Under the pieces are notes generated by a model. The model was not told the DNA's origin. It was given only the letters and a program-made list of their open reading frames with translations, and did not search any database. From Anniella stebbinsi (Eukaryota > Chordata > Lepidosauria > Squamata > Anniellidae), in contig JARDYH010000004.1 of the NCBI GenBank assembly GCA_029215795.1, positions 220,403,517 to 220,467,516 on the forward strand: a stretch of 64,000 nt of DNA. The letters run 5' to 3'. Positions 46,878-56,521 of this stretch are shown here, in pieces. The position numbers and the translations under genes were made by a program. How positions within the stretch are numbered: position 1 is the stretch's first letter; the number at the start of each line of letters is the position of its first letter.

Positions 46878-49043
46878 ATGGCGCAGACGTCCCTCTTTAA
46901 GGCCTGCGTAGGCTGCAAGGCGAAGTTGACTTTGTCTGATGGCCACTCGAGGTGCCTCCTTTGCCTAGGGGAAGCACATATAGTGGACTCATGCGCTCAT
47001 TGCCTAAAATTTTCAAGGCAAACGCGCAAGAACAGGGCTAATAAGCTGAGAGCCCTATTATGGAAGGCGGCGTTGGAAACGGTGGACGCACCAGTCCCGA
47101 CAACGAGTACGGCCCCGGCAGTTCCCGTGGCGCAAACAACCCGCCCTGGCAAAACCAAGTCCTCCCTTCCCGCGGATGCGGGCAAGGCGAAGCGACAGAA
47201 AGGAGAGTCTAAAAACGGGACCAAGACCCACCATGCCCACAAGAAAAAGGGAAAATCGGAAGGGGCATCAAAGCCGAAGCATCGCCCCTCGGCAGAGTAC
47301 ATGACCCCGACGGCTGCACAGCACTCGGCGTCGAGGCCGGCACCGGCATCGAAACAACCATCGACATCGATGTCCAGACCGGCGCTGCCATCGAAGCCAG
47401 CATCAGCAACGGCGTCGAGGCCGAAGTTGACATCGAAGCCGAAGCCGGCGTCGGTACCGACAAGCTCCCCGGTACCGATGGGACGCCACTTGTCTTCCCC
47501 AGCGGCGTCGATCTCACTACCGATATCGTGGCCTTTGATAGCGACGCCACCGACACCAACGCAGCGAGGACCAACGCAGCGAGGAGACCATCACTTCTCG
47601 GTACCGAACGCGCCACCTCAAAAATCGACGTCGAAGGCACATCCAGCAGTTTCCCCGCTATCGTTTGAAACAGAGGACCGACGTTTCGACCCACTCTCAC
47701 CTTGGGCTCCCTCCCACCAGTCTCTCTCACCGCAACGATCTTTGTGTGGGGATATGCAGAGCCACCAACCAGCTCAGATGGACGACTGGGATCGTTTTTC
47801 TACCCGCTCCTCTCACTCGGCCGCATCCCAGGGGAAGGACCAGCATAGAAAGCCTCTCTTCGATCAATATACAGGGGAAAGGCTGTATGAATCAGAAGGC
47901 TTCATTGCTCCGCCTCTACCTCCGAGGCATTCTCCTTCTGCCACGGTGTCGGCACCGCCTCACGCTGAGGAACACGCTGCCTCCCCTCTGCCTCCTCTTG
48001 GCACTATGTGCATAAGGGCTCCCAGCTCTCATTCCGAGGAGGATTACCCCTCTGACTCGTCAGAGGCCTCGGTGGCGGCCCGCCCATCCTTCCCCTCACC
48101 GGAAGAAGACGTCGGCTCCGACAAACGCGCCTCTCCATCCGTAGAAGTGGTCTCGTTCTTGGACCAGATGCAGCGCCTGGCCCAGTCTTTGGGCATAGAG
48201 GTCCCAGAATCAGAGGATACCCCTGCAGATGTAGCCTACGACGTCATGTACGGCGAGGCGTCGTCAACTGTGGCGCTGCCCATTCTTCCCACCATTTTGC
48301 GCACTTTGAAAGAGTCCTGGAAGACCCCGGCTTCAACAGGACCAATTTCTAAGCGGGTGGACGCCCAATATAAGTTACAGGAACAGGACGCTGGCTTTTT
48401 ATTTCAACATCCGAAGCCCAACTCGGTAATAGTAGAATCGGCCCAAGGGCGTGCTTCTAGGTCCCATTCCTCACCGGTGGATAAGGAAGGCCGGAAGCTG
48501 GACGCTTTCGGGAGGAGAATTTACGCTTCCTCTGCTCTGGCGATTAAGATCTCGAACTATCAAGCCCTCATGGCTCGCTATCACCTCTTCTTATGGGAGA
48601 AGGTGACAGCACTGCACGCCCATCTGCCGGATGAGATAAAGACTGCAGCTCAGGTCTTTCAACAAGAGGCTACGGCACTAGCCAAGCAAGAGCTCTCCAC
48701 CGCGCGTCACTTAGCAGACTGTCTCTCCAAATCTATGGTGGCGTCAGTGGCATTAAGAAGGCATGCCTGGCTCCGCTCTTCAAATCTTTCTCAAGAAACA
48801 AAGACCAGGATTGAGGACCTCCCCTTTGATGGCGAGGGCCTCTTTAATGCATCAACGGACTCACAGCGTAGATGGCCCAGACAGAATTTCTACCACCAAC
48901 GCCAGCCGCACTTTCGACAACAGCAGCATCAGCCCCGTTTTCAGCAAGCGCAACCCGCATTTCGTCAGCAAAGAGCTTACCCTCAGGGTAGGTCCCGCCA
49001 ACACAAAGCGAGGCAGGACCCCGCTCTAAAACAACATCTTTGA
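46878..49043 (+). CDS. DIRS ORF1, gag-like protein (721 aa)
   Basis: Starts MAQTSLFKACVGCKAKLTLS. Residues 11-40 hold a cysteine/histidine cluster (CxxC, HSxCLLCLGEAH, then CAHC), which may be a zinc-binding nucleic-acid module. Residues about 90-330 are Ser/Pro/Lys/Ala-rich and low in complexity. The segment around 430-640 is more ordered, with YKLQEQDAGFLFQHPKPNSV and ALAIKISNYQALMARYHLFL. The C-terminus is Gln/Arg-rich (RQQQHQPRFQQAQ), as expected for RNA binding. The truncated copy at 32791 aligns with its start. The frame is open throughout. The gag role comes from position and composition; no capsid fold is demonstrated. Confidence 0.85.
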   Translation: MAQTSLFKACVGCKAKLTLSDGHSRCLLCLGEAHIVDSCAHCLKFSRQTRKNRANKLRALLWKAALETVDAPVPTTSTAPAVPVAQTTRPGKTKSSLPADAGKAKRQKGESKNGTKTHHAHKKKGKSEGASKPKHRPSAEYMTPTAAQHSASRPAPASKQPSTSMSRPALPSKPASATASRPKLTSKPKPASVPTSSPVPMGRHLSSPAASISLPISWPLIATPPTPTQRGPTQRGDHHFSVPNAPPQKSTSKAHPAVSPLSFETEDRRFDPLSPWAPSHQSLSPQRSLCGDMQSHQPAQMDDWDRFSTRSSHSAASQGKDQHRKPLFDQYTGERLYESEGFIAPPLPPRHSPSATVSAPPHAEEHAASPLPPLGTMCIRAPSSHSEEDYPSDSSEASVAARPSFPSPEEDVGSDKRASPSVEVVSFLDQMQRLAQSLGIEVPESEDTPADVAYDVMYGEASSTVALPILPTILRTLKESWKTPASTGPISKRVDAQYKLQEQDAGFLFQHPKPNSVIVESAQGRASRSHSSPVDKEGRKLDAFGRRIYASSALAIKISNYQALMARYHLFLWEKVTALHAHLPDEIKTAAQVFQQEATALAKQELSTARHLADCLSKSMVASVALRRHAWLRSSNLSQETKTRIEDLPFDGEGLFNASTDSQRRWPRQNFYHQRQPHFRQQQHQPRFQQAQPAFRQQRAYPQGRSRQHKARQDPALKQHL

Positions 49044-49137
49044 CTCCCCCCTGCTGGGACATTATCTGACTCCACAGTTCAACCACAGGCTCCTTCCCTA
49101 CTACGAAGCTTGGACCCATATTACGACAGACAAATGG

Positions 49138-50949
49138 GTGTTGGACATCATTCGTCGGGGGTATTTGATGGAATTTGTCAATCTTCCACAGTTAGGGCAC
49201 CTGAAGCATACACCATCCTCCATCACACTGCAACAGGAGATATCCACCCTCCTTCAAAAGGGAGCCATTGTGCCGGTCAACATCACGGACGCACACACAG
49301 GGTTCTACTCCCGGTACTTTACAGTCCCGAAAAAAGACGGAGGTCTTCGCCCTATCATGGACCTGCGGCTCCTCAACGAATTTCTACAAGTAAAAAAATT
49401 CAGGATGATCACCCTGGGATCCATTTTACCCCTTCTTCGTCGCAATATGTGGTTCACGCTCGTAGATTTAAAAGACGCGTACTTCCACATACCAATTCAT
49501 CAGTCCCACCAGCGATTCCTCCGATTCATAGTGGGGGGACGCATCTTCCAGTTCACCGTCCTTCCATTTGGGTTGAAGACTGCCCCAAGGGTGTTCACGA
49601 AATGCATGGCGGCAGTCTGCGCTCACCTTCGTTCGGCAGGGGTGGAACTCTACCCCTACCTGGACGACTGGCTGATCGCTTCACCATCCGAGCAACAAGC
49701 ACTACGGGATGTCCGTCTCACGACATCGCTGTTGCGGAGTTTGGGCCTTGTGGTCAATACGGAGAAGTCAGTTCTGTCCCCTGCCCAGAGGATACAGTTT
49801 ATTGGGGTCCTCCTCAATTCGACGAAAGCACGAGCCTTCCTTCCCCAAGCAAGGGGCATTCAACTGCAGCAGCTGGCAAGGCGGGTCATGTCCTCCGCCT
49901 CACACAGGGTACTTACCCTCCAGAAGCTACTGGGGCTTATGGCCGCCGCGGTCTTTGTAGTGCGGTGGGCTCGTTTACGAATGCATCCGCTGCAACGCTT
50001 CCTGCTGGATGTCTTCGACCCAATGCTCCAACCGAACTCTGTCGAAGTAGTAGTCCCACACACCATACGTCGCTCTCTTTGTTGGTGGACGCTCCAAGAG
50101 AACCTCTTGCGGGGGCTTCCGTTCGTCGCGGCAGAACCGTCTGTTTCAATAACCTCGGACGCCTCACAACTGGGATGGGGAGCCCATTGCTGCCAATTGA
50201 AGGTGCAAGGCGAATGGTCTCCAAAGGACATGAAGCGCCACATCAACTTTTTGGAGCTATTAGCAGTGCAGAAAGCCCTCCTTGCGTTCAGGGACTATAT
50301 CACTGGCCGCCACGTCAGGATCGTATCCGACAATATGTCGGTTGTCTGGTACCTGAACAAGGAGGGGGGCACGCGTTCCAGACCACTGCTCGGTCTTACA
50401 CTGGGCATCTTCGAATGGGCAATCCTTCACAAGCTACGCTTGTCGGCAGTCCACATCGCCGGAACGGACAACGTGCAAGCGGATGCCCTCAGCAGGACTT
50501 TCCCGGCGACGCACGAGTGGTCCCTTTCGCAGCAGGCTTTCTCGATCCTAGTCGACAGATGGGGATGCCCACGCCTCGACGCCTTCGCGTCTGCGGAAAA
50601 TGCAGTCTGCAAAGCATTCCTGTCAAGGGCCGGGGCGGGAAACGGCTCCCTCGGAGACGCCTTCAACACCTCCTGGGGACAGGGCCTTGTTTATGCCTTC
50701 CCGCCGTTCCCCCTGATCCCAAGGGCACTATCGATCCTGCAATTCAGGGAAACAGATGCCATCTTGGTGACGCCGTGGTGGCCCCGCCAGTTCTGGTTCG
50801 CCCCCCTCCTCCGCCTGTCCAGAGGAGAGTACCTCCGGCTACCAAAGACGGAGGACCTGATCACAATGAACCAAGGGACAGTTCGTCACCCGGACCTCCA
50901 CAAGCTGCACCTCACAGCGTGGCGAATCCGTCGCGATGGCAGCACTTAG
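49138..50949 (+). CDS. DIRS reverse transcriptase / RNase H / methyltransferase-like protein (603 aa)
   Basis: RT motifs are in order: KKDGGLRPIMDLRLLN (about 65-80), motif A LVDLKDAYFHIPI with Asp110, LPFGLKTAPRVF, and the catalytic YLDD at 174-177. RNase H follows with ITSDAS (Asp341), ELLAVQKAL, IVSDNMSVVW and AGTDNVQADALSR. A C-terminal block AFPPFPLIPRAL...ILVTPWWPRQFWF resembles the DIRS methyltransferase-like domain. All acidic catalytic positions are present, so the enzyme looks intact. It makes element DNA from RNA. It overlaps the recombinase frame, which lies in another reading frame. Confidence 0.93.
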   Translation: MLDIIRRGYLMEFVNLPQLGHLKHTPSSITLQQEISTLLQKGAIVPVNITDAHTGFYSRYFTVPKKDGGLRPIMDLRLLNEFLQVKKFRMITLGSILPLLRRNMWFTLVDLKDAYFHIPIHQSHQRFLRFIVGGRIFQFTVLPFGLKTAPRVFTKCMAAVCAHLRSAGVELYPYLDDWLIASPSEQQALRDVRLTTSLLRSLGLVVNTEKSVLSPAQRIQFIGVLLNSTKARAFLPQARGIQLQQLARRVMSSASHRVLTLQKLLGLMAAAVFVVRWARLRMHPLQRFLLDVFDPMLQPNSVEVVVPHTIRRSLCWWTLQENLLRGLPFVAAEPSVSITSDASQLGWGAHCCQLKVQGEWSPKDMKRHINFLELLAVQKALLAFRDYITGRHVRIVSDNMSVVWYLNKEGGTRSRPLLGLTLGIFEWAILHKLRLSAVHIAGTDNVQADALSRTFPATHEWSLSQQAFSILVDRWGCPRLDAFASAENAVCKAFLSRAGAGNGSLGDAFNTSWGQGLVYAFPPFPLIPRALSILQFRETDAILVTPWWPRQFWFAPLLRLSRGEYLRLPKTEDLITMNQGTVRHPDLHKLHLTAWRIRRDGST

Positions 50950-51965
50950 ATCTTCCGCTGTCTGTGCGCACGGTCCTAGAGGAGTCTTCCAGGCCCGCCA
51001 CTAGACTATCGTATCGTAGGAAGTGGAATCGCTTCGTAGCGTTCACAGGAAAGAAGGGTGTGGCACCCTATTCATGTGGCGTTGCGGACGTCCTAGTTTT
51101 CCTAGACTACTTGCACAAAACAGGACTAAAGAGTACGTCGGTTAAGGTTTACCTGGCGGCCATTTCCGCGAACCATGACCTTATTCAAGGCTACACGGTT
51201 TTTTCCCACCCGTTAGCCAAACGTTTCATGAGGGGCCTCCGGAACATCTGTCCCCCGATACGTCCTATGGTTCCACAATGGAGCTTGTCAGTAGTACTGG
51301 CTGCCTTATCCAGCAAGCCCTTCGAACCAATGGCTACCATAGACTTGCGCCTACTTACCTTTAAGGTAGCCTTCCTGGTGGCTATCACGTCTGCCAGACG
51401 GTCTTCGGAGCTTTGCGCTCTACTGATAGATCCACCCTACACACAATTTCACAGAGATAAAGTTGTCCTGCGGCCAGGCCCGGACTTTAAGCCAAAGGTC
51501 ATTTCGGCCTTTCACATCAATCAGGACATTGTACTGCCCACTTTTTTCCAGAACGCAAGTGATACCGTGGGCTCAAGGTTACACGCGCTGGATGTCAGGC
51601 GGGCTTTGGCTTTCTATAAGGACAGAACTGCCGCATTCCGAAAGTCTACGCACCTCTTCGTAAGCTACGGCGGAAAGTCGAAAGGTCAAGCAGTCTCGGC
51701 CCAGCGCTTCGCAAAATGGGTGGTCAATACTATTACCCTTGCCTACGAATTAGCAGGGAGAGTGCCACCAACTTCATTGAGGTCGCATTCCACAAGGGCC
51801 ATGGCCACGTCGACAGCGTTGCTTAGGGGAATTCCTATCCCTGAGCTGTGTAGAGCGGCCACTTGGTCCTCCGCCTCAACTTTCGTGTCTCACTACAAGT
51901 TGGACATCAGAGCACGTTCGGACGCTAGCTTCGGTCGAGCAGTGCTGTCTTCTCTACTGCAGTGA
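50925..51965 (+). CDS. DIRS tyrosine recombinase (start undetermined)
   Basis: An integrase-type tyrosine recombinase in a different frame from RT. The N-terminal core-binding part reads TRLSYRRKWNRFVAFTGKKG and LKSTSVKVYLAAISANHD. Catalytic residues are visible: Arg of TSARRSSEL (51390-51410), the His-x-x-Arg box HSTR (51786-51797) and the nucleophile Tyr in SHYKLD (51894-51896). It ends with TGA at 51963-51965. No in-frame ATG lies near the domain start, but the frame is open back to 49110. The product may be made by frameshift, re-initiation or splicing. It should integrate the circular DNA. Confidence 0.9.
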   Translation, partial: NPSRWQHLDLPLSVRTVLEESSRPATRLSYRRKWNRFVAFTGKKGVAPYSCGVADVLVFLDYLHKTGLKSTSVKVYLAAISANHDLIQGYTVFSHPLAKRFMRGLRNICPPIRPMVPQWSLSVVLAALSSKPFEPMATIDLRLLTFKVAFLVAITSARRSSELCALLIDPPYTQFHRDKVVLRPGPDFKPKVISAFHINQDIVLPTFFQNASDTVGSRLHALDVRRALAFYKDRTAAFRKSTHLFVSYGGKSKGQAVSAQRFAKWVVNTITLAYELAGRVPPTSLRSHSTRAMATSTALLRGIPIPELCRAATWSSASTFVSHYKLDIRARSDASFGRAVLSSLLQ

Positions 51966-52014
51966 TGTTGCATCAGCGAGTCTACCCTCCTCCGGTAAGT
52001 GTTGCTAGCTACTC

Positions 52015-52109
52015 GCCCATACTGTGTGATGCACAGAGACCACGAAGAAGAAATGCAGGTTGCTTACCTGTAACTGTAGTTCTTCGAGTGGTCGTCTGTG
52101 CAGTCACAC
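52015..52109 (+). repeat. DIRS internal complementary region
   Basis: The first 38 nt (GCCCATACTGTGTGATGCAC...GAAGAAGAA) are the reverse complement of the left end at 46410. The rest (ATGCAGGTTGCTTACCTGTA...CAGTCACACA) is the reverse complement of the right end at 52356-52411, with one mismatch. Read on the minus strand it is exactly right end joined to left end, the predicted circle junction. Confidence 0.92.
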
Positions 52110-52227
52110 AACCCCCGTCCCCTCTAGACCTCGCTGTGGGAGTCTATGAGTGTCATCGCCATGCCATTCCTTCTGTTAGTAGTATTCTGAATTACACTAC
52201 CTCACGGACTGTCTGCAAAGGCGGTCT

Positions 52228-52413
52228 TAGGGAACTGAGGTAGGCGGGAACCCGGGCATGCGCGATAGGACGGAGGGGGGAGGGGTTCCCGCCAATAATT
52301 TCTAAGCTCTAGAAGTTTCCGAAGGGAGGCTCGGCGTCGGCGCGAGCCCATACTGTGTGACTGCACAGATGACCACTCGAAGAACTACAGTTACAGGTAA
52401 GCAACCTGCATTT
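52228..52413 (+). repeat. DIRS right inverted terminal repeat with extension
   Basis: Inverse of the left repeat from GAACTGAGGTAGGCGGG to CCCATACTGTGTG. It then continues through CAGATGACCACTCGAAGAAC and TACAGTTACAGGTAAGCAAC to CTGCATTT, which the left end lacks. A right-end extension is standard for DIRS-1-like elements. Confidence 0.9.
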
Positions 52414-52762
52414 CCTCCTGGCTGCCTCTTTGCCCGAGGCTGCTGAGTTCCGCCCAGTGACTGAGGCAGCCAATGGGGTTTGGGAGGCATGTCCTGCATC
52501 AGCTTCAATGGCGGCGGCCATGGTTTTCGGCTGCAGTGCCTTCTGGGATACCTGCTGGAGGACTAACGGGGTTTGGTAGGCGGGGAAAATGGCGGCCGAG
52601 CTGTCAGTCAGAACCGAGTACGTTATTAACCACCAGGGTGGTTAACTTAACTTTGCATCCCCTGCTGCAGTGTGTTGTCCGAATTGAGGCTGCCTTTTTA
52701 ACCCACTGTCAGTGGGTTAAGTCCTCTCAGTTGATTAACGTGTCGTCCGAATTGAGCCAATG
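52414..52762. mobile_element. Right part of the palindromic element flanking DIRS
   Basis: GC-rich block with TCTGGGATACCTGCTGGAGG (compare GATGGGATACTAGCGGGAGG near 24650), then AACCCACTGTCAGTGGGTTA and the terminus CGTGTCGTCCGAATTGAGCC. DIRS therefore appears inserted into a pre-existing DNA element. Confidence 0.5.
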
Positions 52763-54410
52763 TGTCCCACTCTGTGGGAGCCCTTATTATCAAGGGCTGG
52801 CTACCCTGTACCAAAGAGCAGGAGGTTTGGGTCATTAGTGCATCATTGCCAGCAAATCCACCTTTTGGACTTAAGCTCCCAATGGAAGGTGGTGGGAAGC
52901 CATTAGATGCTTGAGGACAAACCCTCAGAGCCTACCTCTCACTCTTTAACTCAGAGAGTGTTGTGTAGTGTTGTGTATAGGTCCTTCTTGCCCTTCCAGC
53001 AGGGTTATGAAGCCTAGCTCATCAACGGGATTTTACTGCAGCTGTTTTAACTAACTCTAAAAACTTGATATAGCCTCTCGCCCTTCAGCTGCTTCTGCTA
53101 ACTTTCTTTTTCGCCCCTTCCAAAGAATTCTGACGTTAATCATTTTCTCTTTCCAAACTTTCCTTGCCACTGAATCCCTGAATCAAAAATCGTTCAATTC
53201 CTTTCCCCTCTCTCCATGCACACAATGACCAGTTCCCTCACCAGCTTCTTGATAAATTCTCCTAGAAGCTCCTCTTTCCTCACTGCTTTGTCTAATCTCC
53301 CTTAAAATGGATGGCGCTGCTGTTATTTTTCCGGTCCCTGTTGCTGCCCCTCCTTGCTTTGCTCAGTATTAAAATCTCAGTGAAGGAAGCGGAGGAGCAC
53401 TAGATGCCACAAGCCTCACACGCCCCTGCTGTACTCACTTCTAGCTGGCCCGTCCTTGGCTTGGAGTAGACGCAGGCACACACTCAGCCCAAGCCTCCAC
53501 TCAAAAAAATTACTTTTCTACATAGCAATATTTGGCAGAAGGGTTCATATAAGGTTGCCATTGGAATGGGGGCTCCACCTGATCCCAGCCATTCACAGTC
53601 AAGCCTGCTCCCATCTCTGTAGTCCCTTCCTGGGTTCTGTTTCACACTACAGGAAGATGGAATATTGCGAGCTATCTTAGATGATTCTTGGCATTGGATG
53701 CCAGCGTATCAAGATACTGTCCCATGGTCAACATAGATCCCTGATTTGGGAATAGCTGTATCTGTTGCTTGTTGAGGTTTCTCATTCATTCACCAGAAGG
53801 AGCTGACCTTTGTGTACCAATTCTGCATTTAAACAAAGAAAGCCAAAGTGGCCACTATAAACTGAGAAATTCCCCCATGCTCAGAACAGCTTGCTGGATC
53901 AGTGTGCAGCTAGCCTCAGCTGTACTGGACTGAGGGGCCAAGTGGAAACCAGGCTCTAAACCTTTACTTAAGCTTGCATGGTATTATTGCCGTTGAAAGC
54001 CGCTCCAGCTTGAAGAGGATGCAGGCTGCTTGTATCAATGGTTTACCCTGTGGCTCATCTCCTTCACGAAGAATGTTGCATGCCTATGCTGAACCTGTTT
54101 TGCAACTGCTGATACTGGGGAGAGAACATTCATCTGATGGAGGTGGGGGTGATACCATAAACATTTAATACGTTCCTGGTGGTGGCGTTGAGTCCCTGTA
54201 GCCTCTGAAGCTGCTTTTGGTAGCAACCATAGTCCTGTCCAGGTATCCACCTGCAATAGAAATAGCGCTAAATTGTGTAGTGGGTGTGATTGCAATTAAA
54301 TGCTTCTTTCTCAGGTTCTGAGAAATCAATATAGAGTATTACTATTGAAAGTTTAGTTCAGGGAAATTGGGGTATCTAACTCTTAATGTTCCCTGTTTTT
54401 AATACTTCAG
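52763..54410. other. CNOT6L: Remainder of CNOT6L intron 5
   Basis: No exon or clear repeat identified; short unrelated frames only. Confidence 0.4.
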
Positions 54411-54479
54411 TTCATCCGGAGCAGCTGCCTCCAAGGCCATGGATTACATTGAAAGAACGAGACCAAATTCTGCCCTCAG
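54411..54479 (+). CDS. CNOT6L: CNOT6L exon 6
   Basis: 69 nt, residues 159-181, encoding VHPEQLPPRPWITLKERDQI and LPS, the linker from LRRs to the nuclease domain. The acceptor ACTTCAG ends at 54410 and the donor CTCAG|GTAAAT begins at 54480. The sequence lacks the longer insertion seen in the paralogue CNOT6 at this site, which supports CNOT6L. Confidence 0.95.
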
Positions 54480-55626
54480 GTAAATATGCAGTCATCTTTT
54501 CTTCCTGTTAATTCAGGGTGGGCAACTTCATGGAGTCGGGGGGCTATTTTTGCCTCTCCCTATTCCCAACCACGGGCTACATGTGATCAGTGTAATGACA
54601 GAGGAGGATTCTCATGAAAGAACTTGTGTCTGCTTCATAAGTGAGTCATACTGAGACAGTGGAGAGCCCTTCACACAGGTATCATATGTGTGGCCCTTGC
54701 GTGGTTGTCCTCTGTTGCTGCACTGCTCTTATGAGCCTTTAAATGTGCAAATTAGGGTCCGTTCATAATGCATGAATCTGCCCTTTGAATCTGATACGTT
54801 TTAGCCTGTTCTTAGCTACTTGAATAATTTAAATGATGACCAACTATAAGCATCTAATAGCCTCTAATTTTACTAAGATGTACAAAATTATATGTTCTCG
54901 GCAGATATCCTAGAAATTCTCTGAAGTTCTGATTGATAACATTTTCTCATGCACACACAGCTGTGATGGTTTAAGTTTTTTATTCATACAAATTGTTCTA
55001 CATGTACAAAGCAGTTAGCCATACAATAAAACAGAGGCAACAAGCAAGTGAGTATTCTATATATGCAAAATAAGCCGTCACTTAGCATGTGAAGGAAGTT
55101 TGTTTTTTAAAGGACTTTCGGGAGGCCTTTTGAGAATTGGCAGTTTACGCTGAGAGATCTACTTCATCCGGGGTCCCCTCTACAAGGATTCGCTTTTGCG
55201 CCCGGTTAGGCGATTATGCGCATAATCACTGAAGTGCATTTACGCCTAATACCTCTGCACGAGAGCCGGCGAGAGGCGGCGAAGCACATTAACGGATGTC
55301 CAAAATGCGCTTTACAAGTAGTTAATGCGCATAAGCGCTTGTTCATACAGTCAAAATGCGCTTTAACAGCCGGAGCAAAATAAAACTCGCTGTTTAACGC
55401 ACATTCGATAATGCGCATAATCGGAGAGATAACGCGCCTCTACGCCCGATTTGTGCTCCGTTCTTGTAGAGGTAAATTTTTTAAAGTGCCTTGAAAGAGC
55501 TTTAAACCTCTCTTGTAGAGGCAGCCCGGCTGAAATGCCTTGTGCTAAATGTTGATACTTCTATTTTAAAAAGTGCATGGTACCTCACTGACTTCATCAC
55601 CAGACATTTGCTTTCTTTCCTCCCAG
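54480..55626 (+). other. CNOT6L: CNOT6L intron 6
   Basis: 1.1 kb containing CpG-rich foldback copy 6 (55172-55525); the rest is unassigned. Confidence 0.8.
55172..55525 (+). mobile_element. CpG-rich CCTCTACAAG foldback element, copy 6
   Basis: Complete copy from GGTCCCCTCTACAAGG to CTTGTAGAGGCAGC. A perfect 4-bp repeat CCGG lies at 55168-55171 and 55526-55529. It sits about 100 bp upstream of exon 7. Confidence 0.8.
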
Positions 55627-55784
55627 CTTCATTTACCGTCATGTGTTACAATGTGTTGTGTGATAAATATGCCACCCGACAACTCTATGGCTATTGCCCA
55701 TCCTGGGCGTTAAATTGGGAATACAGAAAAAAGGGAATCATGGAAGAAATTATGAACTGGGATGCAGATATCATTAGTCTTCAG
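55627..55784 (+). CDS. CNOT6L: CNOT6L exon 7 (start of nuclease domain)
   Basis: 158 nt, residues 182-234. FTVMCYNVLCDKYATRQLYG carries Asn190, the metal/substrate residue equivalent to Asn195 of the human protein. WALNWEYRKKGIMEEI and DADIISLQ follow. MNWDAD replaces the VNCDAD I remember from mammals. The acceptor TCCCAG ends at 55626 and the donor TTCAG|GTAATG begins at 55785. Confidence 0.95.
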
Positions 55785-56521
55785 GTAATGATAAAACAAA
55801 ATACAGTTCTTTGTTTTGCACCAGGAAATATAGGAGTACATTTCTCTTATTCCCGTCTTAAAAAGCTGGTGGTGAGACATCTCCATAGATTATTTCTTCT
55901 CCTCCATGTCCTCTCTGGGATCCTGCAGCTTTCTGCACTTATTCTTTAAAAGAAGTATAGCAAATGTGGTTCAGTTGTGACATTGACAAAATATTAACAC
56001 AGGGCTAAATAGCCCCCCCCCCCAAAACATACACACATTTTTTGACCCCCATGAAATAGCGGCGGGGGGAGTTTTGGCATTTTTCAGGGGGTTGAGCAAA
56101 ATCTGTTAATTGTCATCTGGAAGGAGTGTTTTGTCATTATTTGAGGCAAGGCAGCAGTAGGATTTTTCCTCTCATTAACAAGGTCGGGGGAGGGCAGGAA
56201 GCTTTGCTGTTGATTCATACAGCAACGGAACTGCAATCGGAGCAACCTAGAGGTGTTTGTATGTGTCATAAAAAGCTCCAATAGGAATGTAGTGTCATTC
56301 AATGGGGCATGCTTTGAAATATAATAATAAAAAAAGTCTTAGAAGTGTAGCATTCAGAACATGTCTGTGTTCCGAATGCTAAACTTCTTAGACTGTTGAC
56401 TACCCTGTTTCCATCCCTGAACCAGTGTAAAACTGTTTGGTTAAAGCTGGTATTGTAAGAAACATTTATACTGGAGGATAAAGAAATCTCTTTTCTCCCT
56501 CTCCCATAACATTAGAACTCA

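Larger units (their letters stand above)
46410..52413 (+). mobile_element. Full-length DIRS tyrosine-recombinase retrotransposon
   Basis: About 6.0 kb with all DIRS hallmarks: inverted terminal repeats, a right end longer than the left, three long frames in order (gag-like, RT/RNase H/methyltransferase-like, tyrosine recombinase), and an internal complementary region near the right end. DIRS elements copy through RNA into a circle that the recombinase inserts without a target duplication; none is seen here. It sits in sense orientation in CNOT6L intron 5. All main frames are free of stops. Confidence 0.93.
45086..54410 (+). other. CNOT6L: CNOT6L intron 5 (9.3 kb, contains full DIRS element)
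   Basis: Most of the intron is a nested set: palindromic element ends at about 45200 and 52762, a GC-rich stretch, and the 6.0-kb DIRS. Removing these leaves about 1.8 kb. The DIRS ORFs run in the same direction as CNOT6L. Confidence 0.75.

Noticed and set aside
47209..47730. 173-codon minus-strand frame inside DIRS ORF1
   Set aside because: Antisense shadow of the repetitive Ser/Pro/Ala-coding segment of ORF1.
49110..50900. Upstream two-thirds of the 951-codon frame as a separate protein
   Set aside because: No domain resemblance before the recombinase core; listed as a finding about frame openness and not annotated as a gene.
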